Part shown: one piece after another, positions 7,801 to 12,018 of the stretch
Layout of the letters: every line of letters starts with the position of its first letter
How positions within the stretch are numbered: position 1 is the first letter of the stretch
Origin: Desulfovibrio sp.
GTDB taxonomy: Bacteria > Desulfobacterota > Desulfovibrionia > Desulfovibrionales > Desulfovibrionaceae
Reading direction: 5' to 3'
DNA length: 12,018 nt
NCBI GenBank assembly: GCA_003525525.1
Contig: DQED01000279.1
Span: forward strand, 1-12,018
The notes under the pieces: model-generated
Told to the model about the DNA's origin: nothing
The model's database searches: none
Seen by the model: only the letters and a program-made list of their open reading frames with translations
Program-made: the position numbers and the translations under genes

Positions 7801-9671
7801 GCTCCTTTCTCGGCGCGGACGACCTGGCCAACCGGCCGAGCGGCGACGCCGCCCTGCAAAGGCGCGACACCAACCTCGCGCCCCAGGTCTTCCTCATCGT
7901 GGACCGCACCGACGCGGCCGTGCTCGAGAAGATCGACGCGCTGCTGGCCGAGGTCGGCGGCAAGGCCATGCTGGTCGTCGGCGGCGAATCCCTGACCGCC
8001 GGCACGCCCTATCTGCCGGACATGGCCATGGTCCGCGCCCTGGCCGGCAACGGCCGCTGGTCCCTGGCCCTGACCGACCACAATCCGCCCCGCGTGGACG
8101 GCCGGACTTCCGGCGCCCCGCACTTGTGGAACACCTGCGGCGCGCTGGCCTGTCCGCCCGACGAGACGCCGGGGGCGCGGCTGGCCGCACGGCTGCATGC
8201 TCTCGATCCCCAGGGCGTGATCCTCGGCGCCGCCCGCCCGGTCTTCTTCTACCCCGGCGGCGACGCGCCCCGGGACATCCTGAACGCCACCGACGCCGGC
8301 CGGGAAGCCTATCGAAAACTCGTGACGGACACCTTCCCCATGGCCTTCGCACTCAACAGCGAAGGCTACTGGACCCCGGTGTCCGATCCCCACCGCATCG
8401 CGGCCAAGGCCGTGGCCCCGTCCCTGGACACGGCCGGGCTCGCCCGCTACCTGGAGCAGGTCAACCCCATGCGCCAGGTCTCCCTGGAACTGGCCAAGGT
8501 CTACTCCTGGCAGGAACAGCTCGGACAGGCGGAGAACTATTTCACGGAAGCAGGCGCACTCAAGGCCAATCCCGCCGACCTGACCTACCACGAGGCCGTC
8601 AACGCCTATTACATGGACGACGACCCCGTGGCCGTGACCCGGGCCCGGAAGGCCGTGGCCGCCGATCCCGAGGCCGAACGCACCCATATCCAGCTGGCCC
8701 GGGCCGCACTGCGCACCCGGCCCAAGGCCGAAGCCAGCGTCAACACGTGGTGGGACAGCGACAACCGCCGCTACTGGTGGTACGGCCTGCGCGGCGAAGT
8801 CCACGTCCTCGACAGCCTCGTGGTGTTCGCCAAGGGCGGCCGGGTGGAATGGTCCATCGACAGCTACCAGCGCCGGGGAAAGATGCTCAAGGCCATCTCC
8901 GACACCCTCGAGAACGGCTCCCTGAGCGCCTCCGACGTCTACAACGTGCTCCATTCCCGCCGCACCCAGTACCTGGACGGCGAAGACCTCGTGGTCGGAG
9001 CGCGCTGGTTCTTCCATCCCGAGTTCTGGCTGGAAGCGCAAGGCCAGCTGACCGACACCGACGGCGGCCCCGGCGCCTGGCTCAACGGCCAGGCCACCCT
9101 GCACGGTCCGTTCGCGCCCAAGGGCGCGGCCATCGACGGCACCTGGGACATCCAGGCGGCCCACGAGCGCATCGACACCGTGGAGGCCATCTCGGAACAG
9201 ATCATGGCCAACCGGTTGAGCCTTTTCACCCACAACCGGATTCTCAACTACTACGACCTGTTCCTCAACCTGCACGGCATCTCGCGCAGCGACGGCAACA
9301 ACACCGGCTCCATGGACGGCCGCCTCCTGGCGCGGCTGTTCGAATATCCGCTGTTCTCCCTGGGCTACGCCTTCCAGTTCGCCAACAGCGACCGCAATCC
9401 GATCCAGTACTGGGCCCCCCTGGACCTGGTCACCCACCTGGCCTACGCCTCCTTCGGGTTCGCCCCGACGCGCTGGTTCAACTGCAACGGCAGCGTGGGC
9501 TACGGTCCCTCGCGCGACCGCAGCAACGACTGGCGCAACATCTGGCGCGTCAACGCCGGGATGGACATCACCCTCAAGGAGCGGTTAAAGTTCTCCGTGA
9601 AATACTCCTACTTCAGCTCTCCGACCTATAACCTCAACGAAGCATGGGCAGGCATAAACTACACGTTTTAG
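4812..9671 (+). CDS. Giant TPR / outer-membrane beta-barrel polysaccharide exporter (PgaA-like) with embedded pseudo-CE4 domain
   Basis: The 1619-residue protein begins with a signal peptide (MIRILLILVALVLAAPSVSSGA). About 27-960 are tandem TPR helices; clear units are QTAQAMELVNQALDQDPGY near 40, QYDQAAGFLERALAADPGQ near 603, EYQEALNQAEIGLAKHPEN near 806 and KKYDEAQAHYTALLKKNPAY near 876. About 975-1210 has the plan of a CE4 deacetylase with lost ligands: VDRTD (1030-1034) for FDDG, LTDHN (1087-1091) for HTxxH, and FFYPGGD (1145-1151) for the YPxG motif. A short TPR stretch follows (about 1213-1300), then a beta-barrel of about 315 residues ending in INYTF, the C-terminal aromatic signature of outer-membrane proteins. 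PgaA, which exports poly-GlcNAc, has TPRs plus a barrel of the same size in about 807 residues; this protein is twice that. It should scaffold periplasmic partners and pass the polymer across the outer membrane. AAGGGG lies 10 bases before the ATG. The 3' end overlaps the next gene by 28 bases. Confidence 0.85.
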   Translation: MIRILLILVALVLAAPSVSSGAEASVVTLLRQSQQAATRGQTAQAMELVNQALDQDPGYPPLWRQKASLQITANDYDGALDTLAVLLKAEPDDIETNVLELTALLRLGDKGTPRLEQYVSGVKESMVASLIENILPRSQAKADLTRLLAVWKPASADGQTVKRLAAGYAKDDDAAVRELADAPAPASQKNVIAALQFQASREALAGKRLELAQTLLDKALANGYDPVAVTGELGWVRYNQAQPNAAADLWESTWRDAPDVGLWAGWIADARLTAKDYPRAADFFEKTLQFSPKNALYQGQYLFALRASGQNDKADAFEEKLRADSDQDGLHFGLAMTAWRRGDDAGAAEEFSQIKNRRPFRGRIIELADAMVGSIGAKGDPTKVIASIENLIEGLDVRGNILRDIGWRLWAAKRPDMALSFWQRSLKEGLPADDPLVARVAPLLIETGRTGEAMALLRTNAPEVTPLGLAWSLAAANRWDLVGKVLPAVPAGPYPDLLGAMAALEGGQPQVALDKMRVVSALPAGAFGQVAVVGFSPEGRIARGSLSPALANEIYLHIARTLVEYQMAQGFFFLTPPAWASAVSPRAMAPVWAGAGRTLWTSGQYDQAAGFLERALAADPGQTQAMLYLALYAKRQGDDAKAQGLLDRALAKAAPFDRSYALGEFALLDGNAEAALAHFREAVSLAPSDTALRLRVIGLLAADRRYDEARRMAGWFDAMVAKGDRAVFSAAAAAKLELGDAKGAEALYRTLLATRPASPDYLSGLGFALNRQSRYAETVAALSHTYADTASPLLGGVLCEALLSLGEYQEALNQAEIGLAKHPENKELLRQAAEATEFAKDPALCEAYAKRYLELDPDSSIVQNMFAQALLDQKKYDEAQAHYTALLKKNPAYLPAVRGNFNIYQYTGKAAKAYKAAQELMKLAPDNATLRLQYAVAAAADQDFRPAYPALHTIRDFGPGSPVLCLYYADVRDAETPGKVRLSQMADHLRAIAAAGGSFLGADDLANRPSGDAALQRRDTNLAPQVFLIVDRTDAAVLEKIDALLAEVGGKAMLVVGGESLTAGTPYLPDMAMVRALAGNGRWSLALTDHNPPRVDGRTSGAPHLWNTCGALACPPDETPGARLAARLHALDPQGVILGAARPVFFYPGGDAPRDILNATDAGREAYRKLVTDTFPMAFALNSEGYWTPVSDPHRIAAKAVAPSLDTAGLARYLEQVNPMRQVSLELAKVYSWQEQLGQAENYFTEAGALKANPADLTYHEAVNAYYMDDDPVAVTRARKAVAADPEAERTHIQLARAALRTRPKAEASVNTWWDSDNRRYWWYGLRGEVHVLDSLVVFAKGGRVEWSIDSYQRRGKMLKAISDTLENGSLSASDVYNVLHSRRTQYLDGEDLVVGARWFFHPEFWLEAQGQLTDTDGGPGAWLNGQATLHGPFAPKGAAIDGTWDIQAAHERIDTVEAISEQIMANRLSLFTHNRILNYYDLFLNLHGISRSDGNNTGSMDGRLLARLFEYPLFSLGYAFQFANSDRNPIQYWAPLDLVTHLAYASFGFAPTRWFNCNGSVGYGPSRDRSNDWRNIWRVNAGMDITLKERLKFSVKYSYFSSPTYNLNEAWAGINYTF

Positions 9672-10708
9672 GCAGACCACGGACCGTCCGCCAGAGGGTT
9701 GCCCTCCTGGCGGCGGCGGTTTCGTGCGCGTGCGTGCTCCTGTCTGTCGTCCCGGCGCGGGCTGCGGCCCTCACCGCCTGGATCGCCGACTGGGATCTCG
9801 CCCGGGGACTGGCCGAGTTCCGGTCCCATCCGGGCCTTTTCGATTCCATTCGGGTCTTTTCCGCCAATTTCGACGAAAAGGACCGGCCCTCCCTGGCCCC
9901 GGACTGGGCCAGGCTCCTCGGCCGGGACGCCTCGGCCGTGTTCGGGACCACGCCGGTCTACCTGACCGTGGTCAACGACGTGGTCGCGGCCTCGGGCAAG
10001 GGCCTGAGACTCAAGGATCCGGCCCTGGTCGCGCGCCTGACGGCCTCGCCCGAAGCCCGGGACCGGCATGGCGACGCCCTGATCGCGTTGGCCAAGCAGC
10101 ATCATTTCCAAGGCATCGAGATCGATTATGAAAACGTGGCCGAGGAGGATTGGCCCAACTTCCTGGCATTCGTGGCCGCGCTCCAGGGGCGCGCCGCGTC
10201 CGAGGGGTTGGCCCTGGCCGTGCTGCTCCAGCCCCAACACCGCTACCTCGCCGCGCCCCTGCCGCCCGGCCCGCAGTATGTGCTCATGGGCTACAACCTG
10301 TTCGGCTTCCATTCGGGCCCCGGCCCCAAGGCCACGCCCGCGTTCCTGTCGGCCCAGGCCGCGGCGCTGCGCGCCATCGGGGCGCTCGACGCCACCACGC
10401 TGGCCCTGGCCACGGGCGGCTTCGACTGGACCGAGGCGCAAAAGGCCAGCCAGTTGACGGAATCCGAAGCCCAGGCCCTGCTCGCCAAAAACCGGGCCAC
10501 GCCCGCGCGCGCGTCCGAAAACGGCTATCTGGTGAGCCGCTACCGCGACGACGCCGGCAAGGACCACGAGGTCTGGCACGCCGACGGGCAGACGATGGAC
10601 ATGTTGTGGCAGGCCGCGCAGGCGGCGGGATTCGGCAAGCTCGCCATCTGGCGGCTCGGCGGCAACTCGCCGTCCCTCTTCGCCTTCCTGTCCGGGCTCA
10701 AACGCTAG
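9644..10708 (+). CDS. Secreted GH18-type glycoside hydrolase (chitinase/YaaH-like)
   Basis: The 354-residue protein has a long basic n-region and a hydrophobic core ending in PARA-A (about residue 41), a signal peptide for export to the periplasm. The family 18 active-site strand is FQGIEIDYEN (155-164): the catalytic acid E163 and the supporting D161 are kept, while the first two Asp of DxxDxDxE are Q156 and E159. The later strands also fit: YVLMGYNLFG and, near the C-terminus, KLAIWRLGGNSP, as in YaaH-like and chitinase-like members. These enzymes cleave beta-linked GlcNAc polymers by substrate-assisted catalysis, so a role in trimming the polymer made by the cluster is likely. It starts 28 bases inside the exporter gene in another frame, with no clear Shine-Dalgarno site, so translation is probably coupled. 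The next possible start (GTG) lies inside the signal peptide, so ATG 9644 is kept. Confidence 0.82.
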   Translation: MGRHKLHVLGRPRTVRQRVALLAAAVSCACVLLSVVPARAAALTAWIADWDLARGLAEFRSHPGLFDSIRVFSANFDEKDRPSLAPDWARLLGRDASAVFGTTPVYLTVVNDVVAASGKGLRLKDPALVARLTASPEARDRHGDALIALAKQHHFQGIEIDYENVAEEDWPNFLAFVAALQGRAASEGLALAVLLQPQHRYLAAPLPPGPQYVLMGYNLFGFHSGPGPKATPAFLSAQAAALRAIGALDATTLALATGGFDWTEAQKASQLTESEAQALLAKNRATPARASENGYLVSRYRDDAGKDHEVWHADGQTMDMLWQAAQAAGFGKLAIWRLGGNSPSLFAFLSGLKR

Positions 10709-10771
10709 CGTCATGTTCTTGAAGAAAGCAGACATTCTTTTTTTTCGGCAACATATTCGAATAAAGGAAAT
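10709..10771 (+). promoter_or_regulatory. AT-rich spacer with T8 run before the deacetylase gene
   Basis: This 63-base gap is strikingly AT-rich for the window. It holds the palindrome TTCTTGAAGAA (10716-10726) and a run of eight T (10738-10745). GAAGAA (10721-10726) can also pair with TTCTTT (10735-10740) to give a weak 6-bp stem just before T's, which could act as a partial terminator or mRNA processing site. AAAGGA (10763-10768) is the ribosome binding site of the next gene. I see no convincing -35/-10 or sigma-54 pair. The low GC suggests a separate expression control for the last gene, but this is inference. Confidence 0.35.
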
Positions 10772-11923
10772 ATGATGCGCATCCGTTCCTTCGCCATCCT
10801 GTGCCGCCTGGCGCTGGCCTGCCTGCTCCTGGCGGCTTCGGCCGCCGCCGCGCCGGCGCAGGGCCTTTCCGCAGCCACCAAAGGCGTGCCCCTGCCCGGC
10901 ACAGGCCCGCGCGCCTACGTCGCCGTCATCATCGACGACCTCGCCAACCTGCAGCTGTGGTCGCAATTGGCCGAGGACGCCGACGCCTACGGCATCAAGA
11001 CCACCCTGGCGCTGAACACGGCCAAAGCCACGCCCGACGACTACGCGCTCATGTCCCGGCGCATCGCCGCCGGCCACGAAGTCGCCAACCACACCCGCGA
11101 CCACGTGCCCGTGGCCCCGGGGCAGGCCATCCGCCTGCGCTACGCCAATCCGGCGGCCAAATCCGCCTTTGCGGTCGTGGATGAAGGCAAGCAGACCCTG
11201 AGCATCATCGTCAACCAGAACCCCGAACCCGCGGCGAGCTTCGACCTGTCCGAGGCGGGGCACACCCCGAGCCTCAAACAGCTCGTGGACGCCCTGAACG
11301 ACGTGCGCGGCGTGACCGCGGAGCTCGGCGATCCCTACAACGCCAATCTCCGCTCGAGCTTCCTGGCCGCGAGCGCCAGGACGGACATCTTCTTCAAAAA
11401 CGGCTTCGCGCCGCTGTTCATGGACACCGCCAAGAGCGCCCGCTACGAGATGACCGGGGCGCTTACGGACATCAAGGCGGGCATGCCCGACTATACCGTC
11501 AGGTCCATGATCTATCCGTTCCTGGTCAGCGACGCCGCCACGCGCGCCGTCACCGTCGACCTCGGCATGACCTGCGGCCGCGTGGGCCCGGCAGGCAACG
11601 CCGCCCTGGGTTCGCCCGACGGCTACGACCTCTACCGGATTTACTCGATCAAGCCGCGCGACGTCTTCGGCACGGACGTCGCCAGCCCGGACTTCGCCGC
11701 GAAGGTCGCGGCGTTCCTCAAGAAAATCAAGGAAGTCGGCGGCGTGCTCAGCCTGTATTCCCACGGACCGGACGAGTTCACCAACGAACAGTGGAAAGTG
11801 CTGCTGCCGATGCTGGCCAAGGACAAGGAAGTGGCCTACGTCACCCTGCACGGCCTGGAGGAGGCGGTAAAAAAGCTCGCCGTGCCGCGCGACGGCAAGT
11901 ACTACCTGGCCCAGGGCAAGTAG
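10772..11923 (+). CDS. Secreted polysaccharide deacetylase (CE4/NodB fold), catalytic residues intact
   Basis: The 383-residue protein has a signal peptide (about 1-28, hydrophobic core LALACLLLAASAAAA then APAQ). The CE4 motifs are present: VIIDD with D55-D56 (catalytic base and metal ligand), GHEVANHTRDH with H107 and H111 (metal ligands), a strand MIYPF (246-250) in the place of the third motif, and LYSHG with H331 as the C-terminal catalytic His. It should remove N-acetyl (or O-acetyl) groups from the exported polymer in the periplasm, the job of the N-terminal half of PgaB or of NodB. Between motifs 2 and 3 there are about 135 residues, much more than the usual spacing, with no family I recognise. 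Two adjacent ATG codons (10772, 10775) are possible starts; the second is better spaced (6 bases) from the AAAGGA site. It is the last gene of the cluster and is followed by a strong hairpin. Confidence 0.82.
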   Translation: MMRIRSFAILCRLALACLLLAASAAAAPAQGLSAATKGVPLPGTGPRAYVAVIIDDLANLQLWSQLAEDADAYGIKTTLALNTAKATPDDYALMSRRIAAGHEVANHTRDHVPVAPGQAIRLRYANPAAKSAFAVVDEGKQTLSIIVNQNPEPAASFDLSEAGHTPSLKQLVDALNDVRGVTAELGDPYNANLRSSFLAASARTDIFFKNGFAPLFMDTAKSARYEMTGALTDIKAGMPDYTVRSMIYPFLVSDAATRAVTVDLGMTCGRVGPAGNAALGSPDGYDLYRIYSIKPRDVFGTDVASPDFAAKVAAFLKKIKEVGGVLSLYSHGPDEFTNEQWKVLLPMLAKDKEVAYVTLHGLEEAVKKLAVPRDGKYYLAQGK

Positions 11924-11931
11924 CCGAACGC

Positions 11932-11951
11932 ATCGCGCCAAATCGCGCCAA
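11932..11951. repeat. Tandem 10-base direct repeat after the last gene
   Basis: ATCGCGCCAA occurs twice in direct tandem, 8 bases after the stop of the deacetylase gene. Only two copies are present. It may be a slipped duplication; no function is evident. Confidence 0.6.
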
Positions 11952-11968
11952 GCCGCCCAAAATCAAGA

Positions 11969-12018
11969 ACCGCGCCCGGGGCTTGCCATTCGGAGGAATG
12001 GCAAGCCCCGGGCGCGGT
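11969..12018. terminator. Perfect 22-bp inverted repeat, transcription terminator at cluster end
   Basis: Arms 11969-11990 and 11997-12018 are perfectly complementary over 22 bases around the 6-base loop CGGAGG. The stem is GC-rich in its lower half. It starts 45 bases after the last stop codon. The window ends with the stem, so a downstream T-run cannot be seen. The bases before it (AAAATCAAG) give TTTT on the other strand, so it may also end transcription from a gene coming from the right. Confidence 0.75.

Noticed and set aside
4716..9437. 1573-codon open frame on the minus strand opposite the exporter gene
   Set aside because: It mirrors the exporter codon by codon, is dominated by G, V, A, R, Q and H as expected for the antisense of a GC-rich gene, and has no domain or signal peptide. 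The plus-strand frame has signal peptide, TPRs and barrel.
9668..11941. 757-codon open frame on the minus strand
   Set aside because: It runs opposite two clear plus-strand genes (GH18 and CE4) and through the AT-rich gap between them; composition is that of antisense GC-rich DNA.

Overview
The window is GC-rich with strongly G/C-biased third codon positions. Gene content and style (PilZ-regulated polysaccharide synthase, a sigma-54-like promoter, large TPR exporter) suggest a Gram-negative, Desulfovibrio-like deltaproteobacterium. This assignment is an inference from style; no marker gene is present. An outer-membrane beta-barrel with a C-terminal aromatic residue shows that the cell has an outer membrane.

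Layout, all on the + strand. Positions 3-305 are the 3' end of a uracil/xanthine permease (NCS2 family), followed by a 33-residue single-pass membrane peptide with its own ribosome binding site (353-454). A 656-base non-coding region (455-1110) holds a GC-rich hairpin, a pyrimidine-rich stretch and a good sigma-54-type -24/-12 element at 813-828. A five-gene cluster follows: (1) a PilZ-GT2 membrane polysaccharide synthase of the hyaluronan synthase/NodC type; (2) a membrane-anchored protein with a catalytically dead polysaccharide-deacetylase (CE4) fold, a LamG-like beta-sandwich and a TIM-like C-terminus; (3) a 1619-residue TPR plus beta-barrel exporter, PgaA-like but twice the usual size, with a second dead CE4-like domain between TPRs and barrel; (4) a secreted GH18-type glycoside hydrolase; (5) a secreted CE4 deacetylase with its catalytic Asp-Asp and His-x-x-x-His intact. 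The cluster ends at a perfect 22-bp inverted repeat that fills the last 50 bases.

How they would work together (inference): the synthase makes and extrudes an amino-sugar polymer when c-di-GMP binds PilZ. The periplasmic proteins then bind, partly deacetylate and trim the chain, and the TPR-barrel protein takes it through the outer membrane. The jobs that PgaB does in one protein (deacetylase plus hydrolase) are here split over separate genes. Two further CE4 folds have lost their metal ligands and are probably polymer-binding modules. The set of one active and two dead deacetylase folds, one of them built into the exporter, is the most unusual feature of the window and may be an undescribed variant of synthase-dependent exopolysaccharide secretion.
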